A stretch of DNA of 64,000 nucleotides from Oscillospiraceae bacterium MB08-C2-2 (lineage in GTDB: Bacteria; Bacillota; Clostridia; Oscillospirales; Ruminococcaceae), in the NCBI GenBank assembly GCA_035621215.1, contig CP141729.1:1324944-1388943 (forward strand), in the 5' to 3' direction. Shown piece after piece: positions 17,626 through 26,870 of this stretch. Both the position numbers and the translations under genes were made by a program. Within the stretch, counting starts at the first letter, position 1, and each line of letters begins with the position of its first letter. The notes under the pieces are model-generated. The model was not told the DNA's origin. It ran no database searches and worked only from the letters and a program-made list of their open reading frames with translations.

Positions 17626-19326
17626 CTAATATTGCAGCAGCGTATCCTGCAATAGTTTTTGCATATACAAATCTCGCGGATTGTGCAGCACTTGGCTGGC
17701 CGCACCGTATTCAACGATGTTTCCGCTGTTCATAACATATGCTGTATCTGCAATTTTCCTGGCTAGGGCAATATCATGTGTGATATACAGCATAGAAAAC
17801 CCTCTAGTGTTTTGCAGCCCCTTGAGCAGGCGCAGTAAATTGGCAGCGCTGGAAGGATCAAGCATGGCGCTGATTTCATCGGCAATCATCAGCTTGGGAT
17901 TCATCACCAAAGCCCTTGCAATGGCTACCCTTTGGCGCTGGCCGCCACTGAGGGAATGGCCCTTGCGTTTTAAAAACGCATCATCATAGGGCAGCTGCAC
18001 CTGTTTCAAAGCGGTTCTGGCCTCGGCAATTCTGTCGGATTTAGAGCCTTTGCGCAGAATATCCAGTGGCTCTCTGACAATTGCCTCTATCGTCAGATTC
18101 TCATTGGTGGCAGAGAGCGGATCTTGAAAGACCATCTGAATGCCTTCCGCTTTCCTCGTTTCACTGCTGCCGAATATCTTTCGCCCTTCAAAATAAATCT
18201 TCCCCTCATCGACAGGTAGGATACCGCTTAGAATGCCTGCAAGAGTGGTTTTCCCAGAACCAGATTGACCAATCAGAGCGACAATCTCCCCCGCCTTAAT
18301 TTGAATATCACATCCACGGCAGGCATGGGTTTCATGACTTTTAACACGATAGGTTTTAGAAAGCCCCGTTCCGGAAAGCAGCGTTACAATGCCGCCACGC
18401 AGACAGGCAACCCATCTGTCTTCCGAAACAGCCTCCAGCTCAGGATGCTGATGAAGGCAGGCATCGATTCGCTGATTGCATCGGCTGTAAAAGGGGCACT
18501 GGTTTTCCTCGGTAATATGTATTTCTCCCGGTATTCCCCACATATCCCGGTAGGGATGCACAGAGGGAGAGGAATAGATCAGCCCACGGGTATAAGGGTG
18601 GCTCGGTTCACGCAGAAGCTCATTGGTGCGGCCGGCCTCCACAACATTTCCTGTATACATCACCAAAGTGCGGGAAGTAAGTGCGGCAATAACGGTCAGC
18701 TCATGGGAAATCACAATCATAGAGAAGCCGATTTTTTCCCGCAGGTAAATTAAAAGCCGGATAATCTCCTGCTTTGAGACAGAATCAAGGGCCATAGTGG
18801 GCTCATCCACAATCAATATCTCGGGATCGCAGGAAAGCGCCATGGCAATTAAAACCTTTTGGCGCATTCCTCCCGAAAGCTGATGAGGATAAGCTTCATA
18901 CCAATTGGGAGCCAGCCCTACCATCTCAAACAGCGCTTTTGTTTTTGCCTCAGCCTCTTTTTTCCCATACTGTGTATGCTTTATTATGCACTCTGCAACC
19001 TGGGCACCAACAGACATTACTGGATTCAAAACATCCAGACTGTTTTGGAATGCGATGGCAATCTTACTCCAGCGATAGGTATCCCGCTCTCGTTCCGAAA
19101 AGCCTAAAAGCTCCGCACTATCCAAGTGGATGCTGCCGCCTATATCAGCCCGGGAATCCAAAAGCCCCATAATGGTCATGGCCAAAGTGGATTTCCCACT
19201 CCCCGATTCACCGACAATGCCGAGGCTTTCGCCTTTTTCCAGCCGAAAACTAACGTTATGGACTGCATTGATCAAGGCTTCCTGTTTATATCGTACATAT
19301 AAATTTGAAATTTCCAGAACCGACAT
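17626..19326 (-). CDS. Peptide/nickel-type ABC importer, fused double ATPase
   Basis: A 566-residue protein carrying both ATPases of an Opp/Dpp-type importer in one chain. The first has Walker A GESGSGKST near residue 37 and signature LSGGMRQ. The second has GQSGSGKTT near residue 354 and LSGGQRQRVAIA. A Cys-rich oligopeptide-transporter tail (CPFYSRCNQRIDACLHQHPE) ends the first half. Most relatives use two separate genes. It is the last gene of the operon after the two permeases. Peptides, nickel or another metal complex are all possible cargo. Confidence 0.88.
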   Translation of the reverse strand: MSVLEISNLYVRYKQEALINAVHNVSFRLEKGESLGIVGESGSGKSTLAMTIMGLLDSRADIGGSIHLDSAELLGFSERERDTYRWSKIAIAFQNSLDVLNPVMSVGAQVAECIIKHTQYGKKEAEAKTKALFEMVGLAPNWYEAYPHQLSGGMRQKVLIAMALSCDPEILIVDEPTMALDSVSKQEIIRLLIYLREKIGFSMIVISHELTVIAALTSRTLVMYTGNVVEAGRTNELLREPSHPYTRGLIYSSPSVHPYRDMWGIPGEIHITEENQCPFYSRCNQRIDACLHQHPELEAVSEDRWVACLRGGIVTLLSGTGLSKTYRVKSHETHACRGCDIQIKAGEIVALIGQSGSGKTTLAGILSGILPVDEGKIYFEGRKIFGSSETRKAEGIQMVFQDPLSATNENLTIEAIVREPLDILRKGSKSDRIAEARTALKQVQLPYDDAFLKRKGHSLSGGQRQRVAIARALVMNPKLMIADEISAMLDPSSAANLLRLLKGLQNTRGFSMLYITHDIALARKIADTAYVMNSGNIVEYGAASQVLHNPRDLYMQKLLQDTLLQY

Positions 19327-19356
19327 AAATAAAATCCAACTTCCTCCGTGATACTT

Positions 19357-20277
19357 TTATCTCTTGGTGTTGACGATCTGCTCCAAATCACGGCTCAAAA
19401 ATGATATGGATACTACAAGCAGCATCAGAGCAGCCAGCGGAGCCAATATCCACCACTTCCAGAAATCTGTAAAGTAAATTCCGGGGAAATTAATAGAGCG
19501 GTTAAGAATAACCCCCCAGCTTTTTGAGAGGGGATCGCCAAGCCCCAGAAAAGAAAGCCCGGCCTCTGCCACAATAGCATGGCTCATGATTCGAATGATG
19601 CTCACCATTATAATGGGCAGGATACCCGGAATAAAATGCTTGATCAGAAGATGCCAGAAGCCCGCTCCATAGCTTTTTGCAGCTGCAATATAGAGTTCGC
19701 TGCGCATGGAAAGTATTTTTGCCCGTGCCGTTCGTGCCGGTCTCACCCAAGAAATCAGCGCAATGACAAAAATAATGTTTGCAAGGCTTGCTCCAAAGAA
19801 AGCACCCAGCACAATCATAAGGGGAAGCTGCGGAATAGCGGCCATAATATCGCATAGGCTGGTTACGAGCTTGTCTGCCCAGCCGCCATAATAGCCTGCA
19901 AGAATCCCCAGCACACTGCCACCGATCCCCGCAAGCAAAGCCGCCGAAAAGCCCACCATCATACTGACAGCCGCTCCATGACATATCTGCGCAAACAGAT
20001 CAATTCCAAGGTCATCCGTTCCCAACCAGTGCGCAAAACTGGGGGGCATCAGTGATTCTCCACTGGGAACCTGATGGGCATCACCCATAAACAAAAAGGA
20101 ACTGAAAGACAAAGCCAACAACAGAAGAATGCTCACCATGCCCGCCTTCCCATATGGGCTAAAGGTATACCACAACGAAAGTTTTCGTTTGTTTTCTTTT
20201 GGGGCAGCAACCACATCCGTGAAGGAAAAGTGGCTCGGGTCTATCTGGTCTGGGAAACTGCAAATTCGTTGTTTCAT
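19357..20277 (-). CDS. Peptide/nickel-type ABC importer, DppC-like permease
   Basis: A 306-residue inner-membrane permease. After a cytoplasmic N-terminal stretch come about six membrane segments and the HWLGTDDLGIDLFAQICHGA motif typical of DppC/OppC. The coupling segment is AAAKSYGAG. Its ATG follows directly on the DppB-like stop, with GGGTGGGA as ribosome site. Confidence 0.88.
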   Translation of the reverse strand: MKQRICSFPDQIDPSHFSFTDVVAAPKENKRKLSLWYTFSPYGKAGMVSILLLLALSFSSFLFMGDAHQVPSGESLMPPSFAHWLGTDDLGIDLFAQICHGAAVSMMVGFSAALLAGIGGSVLGILAGYYGGWADKLVTSLCDIMAAIPQLPLMIVLGAFFGASLANIIFVIALISWVRPARTARAKILSMRSELYIAAAKSYGAGFWHLLIKHFIPGILPIIMVSIIRIMSHAIVAEAGLSFLGLGDPLSKSWGVILNRSINFPGIYFTDFWKWWILAPLAALMLLVVSISFLSRDLEQIVNTKR

Positions 20278-21234
20278 TTATCCCACCCGTGGATCAAGCT
20301 TTTTATGAATCAGCTCTGCCAGCCAATTCATGAGCAGCACCATAATGGTTATGGTTAAAAAAATCCCCTGAATCAAAACATAGTCCCGGTTGTTTACAGC
20401 TTCACGCATCAGCCTTCCAATGCCGGGATAGGCAAACACATTTTCCACCAAAACAGCACCGCCGAATAAGGTTCCCAAGCTCATAAAAAAGCTGGAAACA
20501 ACCGGTGGCAACGCATTTTTCAGTGCATGGCGGAAAATAACTTTTCTCTTCCCTATCCCCTTGGCCTTCGCTGTGCGGATATAGTCCTTGGAAAGCACGG
20601 TCAGCATACTGTTGCGGGATAGCAGAAAAAAGCCACCCACCCGTGTGAGGGTTAATGTGAGAATCGGCAGGAATGCATGGTGGAGAATATCCCCGATTTG
20701 TGCCCAGATGGAATCAAAAGAGGCAAACACCGTGCTTCCTCCCGATAGCGGAAACCATTTCATTTGGGCGGCAAAAACAAACAGGAACAGCACGCCAAGC
20801 AAAAAAGCGGGAATTTCCGAAATCACAATCATAACGAAATACATAACACGGTCCGCTGCTTGGTCTCGCATCCAAGCCGACACGGCTCCCATGGCCGTTC
20901 CGATCACGCTGCTTAACAGCAACGATGAAACCACAATAAAAAGAGTCCATGGAATGCGGGAAAAGATCATCTGAGCCACACTGGTATTGTAATAGATGCT
21001 GTATCCCAGATTGCCTCGGAAAAGTTGTGTAAGATAATTCCAGAACTGAGCAGGCAGGGGCTGATCCAGACCATAATAAGCCTTGTATTGATCGATTTGC
21101 TGCTGAGAATATGCCGTGGAGACACTCCCATCCTCTACCGAAAGATAAAGGAACGGGTCTCCCGGCATTAATCGAGGCAGAAAGAAATTGATCAAGAGCA
21201 TCACAATTACAACAAGCAAATAGTGTTTTTTCAT
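20278..21234 (-). CDS. Peptide/nickel-type ABC importer, DppB-like permease
   Basis: A 318-residue permease of the DppB/OppB type. It has an N-terminal membrane helix followed by FFLPRLMPGDPF and the YYGLDQPLPAQFWNYLTQLFRGNLGYS segment, then the EAA-loop segment RTAKAKGIGKRKVIFRHALKNALPP. It starts five bases after the binding-protein stop. Confidence 0.88.
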   Translation of the reverse strand: MKKHYLLVVIVMLLINFFLPRLMPGDPFLYLSVEDGSVSTAYSQQQIDQYKAYYGLDQPLPAQFWNYLTQLFRGNLGYSIYYNTSVAQMIFSRIPWTLFIVVSSLLLSSVIGTAMGAVSAWMRDQAADRVMYFVMIVISEIPAFLLGVLFLFVFAAQMKWFPLSGGSTVFASFDSIWAQIGDILHHAFLPILTLTLTRVGGFFLLSRNSMLTVLSKDYIRTAKAKGIGKRKVIFRHALKNALPPVVSSFFMSLGTLFGGAVLVENVFAYPGIGRLMREAVNNRDYVLIQGIFLTITIMVLLMNWLAELIHKKLDPRVG

Positions 21235-21239
21235 AGCTC

Positions 21240-22832
21240 CTACTTGCGAACCAGATAGGAAAGCTTATTGTGATCGCACTTGCTGTGGTCATACCGGAAC
21301 ATCCAGCCGTCATAGGTTTCGGGGCGGAACACAAAGTTATCCATTGCGCCATGGAGCAGAATCATAGGAACCTCGGCTGCAATTTTTTCCTGAATCTCAA
21401 AAATTAGCTCCTTACGCTTGCCTTCGTCCTGTTGGGCCGCCTGCTCCTTAATCAGAGCTGCGATTTCCGGGCTGGACCATCCTTTGATCGTCTTGGCTCC
21501 CTCACCGTAAACGATGCGCAGATAATCGGGGTCTCCACCCATACCGCCGGAATTGATAAGCAAAAGCTCATATTCTCCGGTGTTCACTGCATTATCACGG
21601 GTTTTGGATTCCACGCTCTCTACGGTAACCTTCACGCCGATATCGGCCAGTGACAGCTTTATAAGCTCCGCCACCTTCATTCCATCGGCGGAATTGTCTG
21701 TAAGCAGCTTGAAGGAATAGGTCTTGCCATCCAGCAGCGCACGTGCCGTATCCGCATTATAATCGTATTTGGGCGTGTTTTGGTTATACCACCCACTAAC
21801 CGGCAAAACATAGCCCTGACTGCTGATCATGGCCGAGCCTCTGGCCGCCTTATCCACCAGTTCCTGACGGTTAATGCCATAAACCAATGCCTGCCGCAAA
21901 CTGACATCCCGCAGCTCTTCCACCGATTCCATGTTCATCATCAGGCGGTAGCTGTGAAAGGAATGCGCCGTTTTCACCGTATACTTCGGGTTGTTCTGAT
22001 AGTTGGGCAGAATATCCGCCGGTGCATTGATCAGGTCAATCTCACCATTTTCAAAGGCCAAAACGCTGTCGCTGGCCGGCACCCACTCGATGGCTTCAGC
22101 CGCAGGGGTAAGGCCCCAGTATTGCTCAAAGGCAACATAACGGTATGCTCCCTGCTGGGCATCGTAGGTATCCAGCTTATAAGGCCCACTGCCAATCGTG
22201 GCATCCTTACCATCATACGCTATCGGGTCATCGACATTCTCCCATATGTGCTTGGGGATAATGCGCATGTTGCCCAGCTTGGTCAGATAGGTATGATCAA
22301 AGCGGTTAAAGGTGACCTCTAAGGTATATGTATCCAATGCCTTTGCATCGGTCACAATATATTCACTGCCCACCAAAAGATCATTGGAAACCGGTGGATG
22401 GTCTTTGTAGTAAGCCAGGGTAAAAACGGCATCCTCGGCAGTCAACGGCTTGCCATCATGCCAAACTGCGTTTTCCTGCATATGAAAGGTATACACAGTG
22501 CCATCACTGCTGATTTCCCAGCTTTTTGCCAGCCAAGGAATCTCTCCGTTTTCGTCTTTTTCCAGCAGTGAATCATACAGAATCTGCATTTTTGACATAC
22601 CCGGCCCCCGTGCCGCATGCTTAAAGGGATTGGGCAAGCCGGTATCCCCGCCAGCCAGACGCAGTGTCACCGGTTCTGCTTCCGGTGTGGCAACAGCTTC
22701 ACTTGCTGATGATTGTGCCTGTGGTACACTGGACGGTGCTGCAGGCTCCTGCCCACAGCCAGCCAATCCAGCCGTTAAAACGAGGTATAATAGCCCGGCA
22801 AGCAGCCCTGTTGTGAATCTCCGCTTTTTCAT
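21240..22832 (-). CDS. Peptide/nickel-type ABC importer, family 5 binding lipoprotein
   Basis: A solute-binding protein of family 5 with a lipobox (TAGLAGC) and a Ser/Ala-rich linker. Typical segments are LAKSWEISSDGTVYTFHMQENAVWHDGKPLTAEDAVFT and IGSGPYKL. I place the start at the ATG at 22832 because AAGGAG is eight bases upstream; the ATG at 22838 is only two bases from it. The ligand cannot be told from sequence; the ArsR-type neighbour hints at a metal or metal chelate. Confidence 0.87.
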   Translation of the reverse strand: MKKRRFTTGLLAGLLYLVLTAGLAGCGQEPAAPSSVPQAQSSASEAVATPEAEPVTLRLAGGDTGLPNPFKHAARGPGMSKMQILYDSLLEKDENGEIPWLAKSWEISSDGTVYTFHMQENAVWHDGKPLTAEDAVFTLAYYKDHPPVSNDLLVGSEYIVTDAKALDTYTLEVTFNRFDHTYLTKLGNMRIIPKHIWENVDDPIAYDGKDATIGSGPYKLDTYDAQQGAYRYVAFEQYWGLTPAAEAIEWVPASDSVLAFENGEIDLINAPADILPNYQNNPKYTVKTAHSFHSYRLMMNMESVEELRDVSLRQALVYGINRQELVDKAARGSAMISSQGYVLPVSGWYNQNTPKYDYNADTARALLDGKTYSFKLLTDNSADGMKVAELIKLSLADIGVKVTVESVESKTRDNAVNTGEYELLLINSGGMGGDPDYLRIVYGEGAKTIKGWSSPEIAALIKEQAAQQDEGKRKELIFEIQEKIAAEVPMILLHGAMDNFVFRPETYDGWMFRYDHSKCDHNKLSYLVRK

Positions 22833-22868
22833 CGTCATTTCTCCTTGTTGTATGTATAGTCAATAAAC

Positions 22869-22934
22869 TTGAAAACGAAACCATCGTTTTCAAAAGCAAA
22901 CAAAGCTTGCTTTGCGCCAAAAGCGCAGTTTGGC
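22869..22934. repeat. Three tandem hairpins between methyltransferase and binding-protein genes
   Basis: The arms are TTGAAAACGA with its complement at 22869-22893, AAAGCAA/TTGCTTT at 22893-22913, and GCCAAA/TTTGGC at 22916-22934. No T tract follows on the minus strand, so they may tune mRNA stability between the two genes rather than stop transcription. Confidence 0.5.
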
Positions 22935-22952
22935 CACTATAAACCGTTGGTT

Positions 22953-23771
22953 TTAAACCTTCCACAAAATCATGGCAAGCGTTGATTTGCTGCTTACCTT
23001 AACAACATCCCCCTGCGCATATTTGGCAATGAGATTTTTCAAATCAAACCCCTTGGATTGGGCCTCTGGCGCATAGCGCCTTTCATACTGCTCAATGGCC
23101 TCGCCAATGGTATAGGTGGATTTATCTTCCTGCCGTAGGTAAGTAACTTCCGGTTCATATCCTTCCAGCCACAAAAGGTTAAAGACTGCCTGAACTGTAA
23201 CCCGGTCATTGTGAGGGTCATGGGAGCGCTTTATGCCTAGCTCTTTTATCAAGTAATCAGAGAGCAAATCTCTCCCGGTAATAAACTGGTTCATAAGGCA
23301 AAAGCCTTTTGAGACTTCTGACATTTTACGCAGTCCCTCTGGGGAACGTACAGCAGGGCACATGGATGCAAAGGAAAGATCAAATTTTCGGTTCCAGTTC
23401 AGGGCGGAAATATCCGCACTTTCCCATTGGGTTTTAACATAGGAAAGATTGGTGAGCCCATGGGTTTGTGCATTGTTCTTGGCAAGCTCCAGCATATTGG
23501 AGGAAATATCCGTAACAGTTACATGCTCGGCATGTTCTGCAAAAGGGATAGCATATCTTCCACTTCCCCCTCCAATATCCAAAACAGCTGCACCGGCAAG
23601 AATGCCCCATTCCTTCAAAATATTTGTGACTTTCTCAGCCAAGCCGGAACGGTCTTTCTGCTGGGACAAATTAAAGTGCTTGGCCCGTGCATCCCATTTT
23701 TCCTCAACTTCGGGAGTTCCTTGGTAATTCCTGCTTAGCATTTCTTCAAAAAAAGATTTTTCCACAAACAA
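22953..23771 (-). CDS. Class I SAM-dependent methyltransferase
   Basis: A 272-residue cytoplasmic methyltransferase. Motif I is AVLDIGGGSGRYAIPFAEHA, followed by VTDIS and a motif IV-like SFASMCPAV. It heads the transporter operon behind a clear divergent promoter. The substrate is not recognisable. It could modify the imported compound, or a metal- or metalloid-linked small molecule given the ArsR-type regulator opposite. Confidence 0.85.
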   Translation of the reverse strand: MFVEKSFFEEMLSRNYQGTPEVEEKWDARAKHFNLSQQKDRSGLAEKVTNILKEWGILAGAAVLDIGGGSGRYAIPFAEHAEHVTVTDISSNMLELAKNNAQTHGLTNLSYVKTQWESADISALNWNRKFDLSFASMCPAVRSPEGLRKMSEVSKGFCLMNQFITGRDLLSDYLIKELGIKRSHDPHNDRVTVQAVFNLLWLEGYEPEVTYLRQEDKSTYTIGEAIEQYERRYAPEAQSKGFDLKNLIAKYAQGDVVKVSSKSTLAMILWKV

Positions 23772-23834
23772 TCCCCTTCCTGTGCAGTAGATGATAAAAC
23801 ACGGTTAGGCGCAGCTAACTCTTATGTTGTTTTT

Positions 23835-23864
23835 TTCTGCCGCCTCTATAGCACAGCGGCAGAA
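23835..23864. promoter_or_regulatory. Inverted repeat at the methyltransferase transcription start
   Basis: TTCTGCCGC and its complement are separated by twelve bases, just downstream of the -10 box at 23874-23879. Position and shape suit an ArsR-family operator. It could instead fold as a 5' hairpin in the mRNA. Confidence 0.5.
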
Positions 23865-23873
23865 ACCATAAAA

Positions 23874-23902
23874 AGTATAGCAACGGATTTATTCAATGTC
23901 AA
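23874..23902 (-). promoter_or_regulatory. Sigma-A promoter for the methyltransferase operon
   Basis: On the minus strand TTGACA (23897-23902) and TATACT (23874-23879) are separated by 17 bases, one base from the ideal promoter. Confidence 0.85.
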
Positions 23903-23974
23903 GCTTAATTAAAAAAACATTTGCTTATATAAATTTTGTCTTATAGTGGATTTGCGCCTCCCCACAGGCTAATC

Positions 23975-24003
23975 TTGACATCAATCGTGCAGTAGCGTAT
24001 GCT
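23975..24003 (+). promoter_or_regulatory. Sigma-A promoter for the arsR-type gene
   Basis: TTGACA at 23975-23980 and TATGCT at 23998-24003 with 17 bases between. It points away from the methyltransferase promoter. Confidence 0.8.
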
Positions 24004-24131
24004 ATTTATATAAAAATTTAAGTTATGATTTGGATACAGCCCAACTGCGCCAATATTTTGTGGGCGATGATCCGGCGGGAAGAAGGCCTTTTTCCAAGTG
24101 CTTTCGCTATATCATTAGATGGAGTGTTGAT

Positions 24132-24479
24132 GTGGACGATTTTTTAAAGGTATTTAAGGCGCTATCGGATGGTACTCGTCTGAAAATAATTGATTTGCTT
24201 TTGAAGCATGATTTCTGTGTGGGTGCGCTTTCACGCAAACTCGGAATTTCGGAGGCGGCTGTCTCCCAGCATCTTCAGGTTTTGCGGAAAGCGGGTTTAG
24301 TCAGCGGCGAAAAAAGAGGCTATTATACGCATTATGACTTGAACCGAGAGCTGTTTACGCAGGCGGCTTCCGCCTTGCAGGATATTGTTGCATACGATGC
24401 CCCACGCAAAGGATGCCGCCAGCATTTAACCGGTGATCACCAGCACTGTGCCAATAAAAACCCCCTCGAAAAAAAATAG
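24132..24479 (+). CDS. ArsR-family metal-type repressor
   Basis: A winged-helix repressor whose DNA-reading helix lies in LSRKLGISEAAVSQHLQVLRKAGLV. The tail CRQHLTGDHQHC contains two Cys and three His and could bind a metal. I start at the GTG at 24132, which has GGAG seven bases upstream; the frame stays open to a TTG at 24030 but has no ribosome site there. It is divergent from the methyltransferase-transporter operon, which I infer is its target. Confidence 0.85.
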   Translation: MDDFLKVFKALSDGTRLKIIDLLLKHDFCVGALSRKLGISEAAVSQHLQVLRKAGLVSGEKRGYYTHYDLNRELFTQAASALQDIVAYDAPRKGCRQHLTGDHQHCANKNPLEKK

Positions 24480-24767
24480 ATACACTTTTTCTGTCGTATA
24501 TAGATTGTCACTATATGCATCCACTCTGGCAAACAGAAAGAACTCCGCCGCCTGCTTGGCCGCTGCATCCGGGGTGGGAACGGGAAGGATTTCCATAACA
24601 GTTATGTCTACAGTCTGAAACCTCCGACATAACCAGAGGCTTTCTCTTATAATATATAAAAAGACGCTTAAATTTCTTAAGCGTCTTTAAAAATAAGGTT
24701 TCTTATGTTTCTATGTACGAAACGGATTGGTATCCCCAAAAGCTAGTAGCTTTTCCACTCGCGAAAA
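24480..24767. other. Region between the arsR-type gene and the racemase gene
   Basis: Both genes end here from opposite sides. It contains a shared terminator at 24650-24688 and no supported gene. Confidence 0.5.
24650..24688. terminator. Bidirectional terminator between arsR-type and racemase genes
   Basis: AAGACGCTTAA pairs with TTAAGCGTCTT around a short loop. The minus strand continues with TTTTTATAT, so it ends the long peptide operon; it may also stop the arsR-type transcript. Confidence 0.8.
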
Positions 24768-25529
24768 CTATTCCACATTTTTCTGCGAACGCAGCTTGTG
24801 CGGCAAGGGAAAGGCTTTTTTACTATGGCTAAGCCCCATGGAAACAAAACTCTCCGCCATTTTCAGTGCCGTGGTAATGGGGTTAATGCAGGGAACCCCC
24901 AACTGGTGCGAAATTTCACGGTCTGCACCGGAAAATGCCAACGAAATACATCCCAGAATAACACAGTCTGCTCTGTCGTGGGTCAGGCATCTTTTAGATT
25001 CTTCCGATACACGCTGCAACAGCAGCTCCGGCTGCTGACCAAAGGATAAAATATCCATATCGATGGCACGCACAGAAGAAAGCCGATGTGATGCAACCCC
25101 CTTGCTGCGCACCATCTCCTCCAGCATAGGCACCATCTCGGGGGTAGCCGTCACAATGGAAAAGCGATACCCCATGGTTAAGGCAGCACCAACCGAAGAT
25201 TCAAAAGGCCCTGCCACCGGAATGGTCAGCATTTCCCGCAGAGCATCAATGCCGGGGTCTGCATAACATCCCAGCAAGATGCCGTCGTAACCCGCCTTTT
25301 CAGCAGCAACGGCACGCTCTATGGTGCTGGGAATGCTCTGGTATTCTTCTGTAAGAGATTCAATGGAGGGCGGCCCGCCCGGGCAATCCCATGCATCCAG
25401 CTGGGTGCCTTCAAACACACATTCACGCAAAATATCCCGCCGGCGAAAAAGCTCTTCTTGCTGCATCTCGCCCGGAACCAAATAAAGCAGCTTTATGGTC
25501 AACACTTCCTTTCTCAATGACGCCATCAT
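24768..25529 (-). CDS. Asp/Glu/hydantoin racemase family protein
   Basis: A two-cysteine racemase of the aspartate/glutamate/hydantoin racemase fold, cytoplasmic. The two catalytic-type cysteines occur in ILLGCYADPG and VILGCISLAF. It probably interconverts D and L forms of an amino acid or hydantoin; the substrate is unproven. The ATG at 25529 lacks a ribosome site. The TTG at 25502, with AAGGAAG just before it, would give MTIKLLYLVPGE and may be the real start. It is the last gene of the D-peptide operon. Confidence 0.85.
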   Translation of the reverse strand: MMASLRKEVLTIKLLYLVPGEMQQEELFRRRDILRECVFEGTQLDAWDCPGGPPSIESLTEEYQSIPSTIERAVAAEKAGYDGILLGCYADPGIDALREMLTIPVAGPFESSVGAALTMGYRFSIVTATPEMVPMLEEMVRSKGVASHRLSSVRAIDMDILSFGQQPELLLQRVSEESKRCLTHDRADCVILGCISLAFSGADREISHQLGVPCINPITTALKMAESFVSMGLSHSKKAFPLPHKLRSQKNVE

Positions 25530-25544
25530 TACATATTGCAGGTG

Positions 25545-26759
25545 TTATGCCCAAGCTTTACGCAGAACACGAATGGTGTTCCCGCCCAACACTTTGGCAA
25601 TTTCTTCTTCAGAATAGCCATGTTTGATCAGCCAGCGGGGAATGTTCCACGAAGCTTCTGTAGTGTTCTCCAGATATTTAACAAAAGGCACCTCTTGGTA
25701 GGAATTGCTGGTTTTTTTGGTATCACCTGTGGAAAGAGCGGATGCAAAGGCATGATGCAGCTCCACATGGTCGCCATAGAGGCAATCGGGGCCAAAGGTA
25801 ACATGATCAATGCCCACCAAGTTTTTGATGTATTCAAAATGCTCCATCACACTTTCAATGTCATGGGTGTTGTGGGTACGGCTCATGGTGGTGTGAGGGG
25901 CTGCTTCAATGCCTATTACACCGCCTCGTTTTGCAATAGCAGAAATCAGCTCATCAGTTGCCAAGCGTTTGATATCCCATACACCTCGAGCCCCAATGTG
26001 ACTGGCAAGTATAGGCTTTTTGCTGTGCATCACAGCTTCATAGGCAGTGCGGGGGCCACAATGGGAGACATCGATCAGCATCCCCACCTTGTTCATACGC
26101 TCCACGCAGGCTTTCCCGAATTTGGTCAGGCCGCCGTCGTTATCTTCCTTCAGGCCATTGCCTAGTGCATTGCTTTCGGAATAGGTGATGCCCAGCTGGC
26201 GCACACCCAATCCATACAGAATATCAATGCGGTCAAGTTCATTTTCAATAGGCTGTGCGCCCTCTATGCAGGGTACCCATGCCATTTTACCGGCCGCCTT
26301 AGCCGCAAAAATATCATCTACCTTTTTGCACTGAACCAAAAAATCCTGATGGGCAATATCGCACAGGCGCATGCCTAAATCATGCAGAATATCAATCCAC
26401 TTCCAACCGCCGGGGCTGGAAATGATGTTGGTGCCATCCAGCATATTATCAAAAATACAATCCAGATTGGAATAAGATAGCGCCTCATAACCGCACCAGT
26501 CCCTTCCCTGCCTTTGAGCGGCATAAAAGCTTTCGAGGCTCAGATCACAGGGAGTAAAATCCGGATGCTCATGCACCGAAATATAGGGATGCTTTTTTAT
26601 GATTTCACGATAAAAGGCTTCCTGCTCTTGGCTGAGTTCAATAATATGGCGTCCCGCCCAATCCCACTGAAACCACTCTATAACGGGATAGTCCTTCCCG
26701 GCTTCCAGATACGAATAGGGCTGATAAGGCCGGTATCCCTTTTTTTGTATTACTTCCAT
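25545..26759 (-). CDS. M19 membrane-dipeptidase-type peptidase, copy 1
   Basis: A zinc dipeptidase of the renal dipeptidase family, which can split dipeptides having a D residue at the C-terminal side. Recognisable parts are VEG-type Glu in PCIEGAQ, His in LIDVSHCG, His in ILASHIGARG and Asp in FGPDCLYG. The first motif is unusual: His63-Glu64-His65, where the family normally has His-x-Asp. The start at 26759 has GAAGG seven bases upstream. It is very similar along its whole length to the next gene upstream, indicating tandem duplication. Confidence 0.92.
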   Translation of the reverse strand: MEVIQKKGYRPYQPYSYLEAGKDYPVIEWFQWDWAGRHIIELSQEQEAFYREIIKKHPYISVHEHPDFTPCDLSLESFYAAQRQGRDWCGYEALSYSNLDCIFDNMLDGTNIISSPGGWKWIDILHDLGMRLCDIAHQDFLVQCKKVDDIFAAKAAGKMAWVPCIEGAQPIENELDRIDILYGLGVRQLGITYSESNALGNGLKEDNDGGLTKFGKACVERMNKVGMLIDVSHCGPRTAYEAVMHSKKPILASHIGARGVWDIKRLATDELISAIAKRGGVIGIEAAPHTTMSRTHNTHDIESVMEHFEYIKNLVGIDHVTFGPDCLYGDHVELHHAFASALSTGDTKKTSNSYQEVPFVKYLENTTEASWNIPRWLIKHGYSEEEIAKVLGGNTIRVLRKAWA

Positions 26760-26812
26760 GATAAACCTTCTTTCTTTGCTAAAATGCAGGGCCAACAGCT
26801 ATCCTCTGTGCA

Positions 26813-26848
26813 AAACGCCCCCCACTGCCAGGCAGCGGAGGGGCGTTT
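26813..26848 (-). terminator. Hairpin between the two M19 genes
   Basis: AAACGCCCC pairs with GGGGCGTTT, and the minus strand ends GGGGCGTTTTGC. The T tract is short, so it may only partly stop transcription and lower expression of copy 1 and the racemase. Confidence 0.55.
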
Positions 26849-26870
26849 GAATGTAGGTTTGGCTATGGAA

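Noticed and set aside
24030-24131. Upstream extension of the ArsR-type protein
   Set aside because: The TTG start has no ribosome site, while the GTG at 24132 has one, and the extra residues lie outside the usual ArsR domain.
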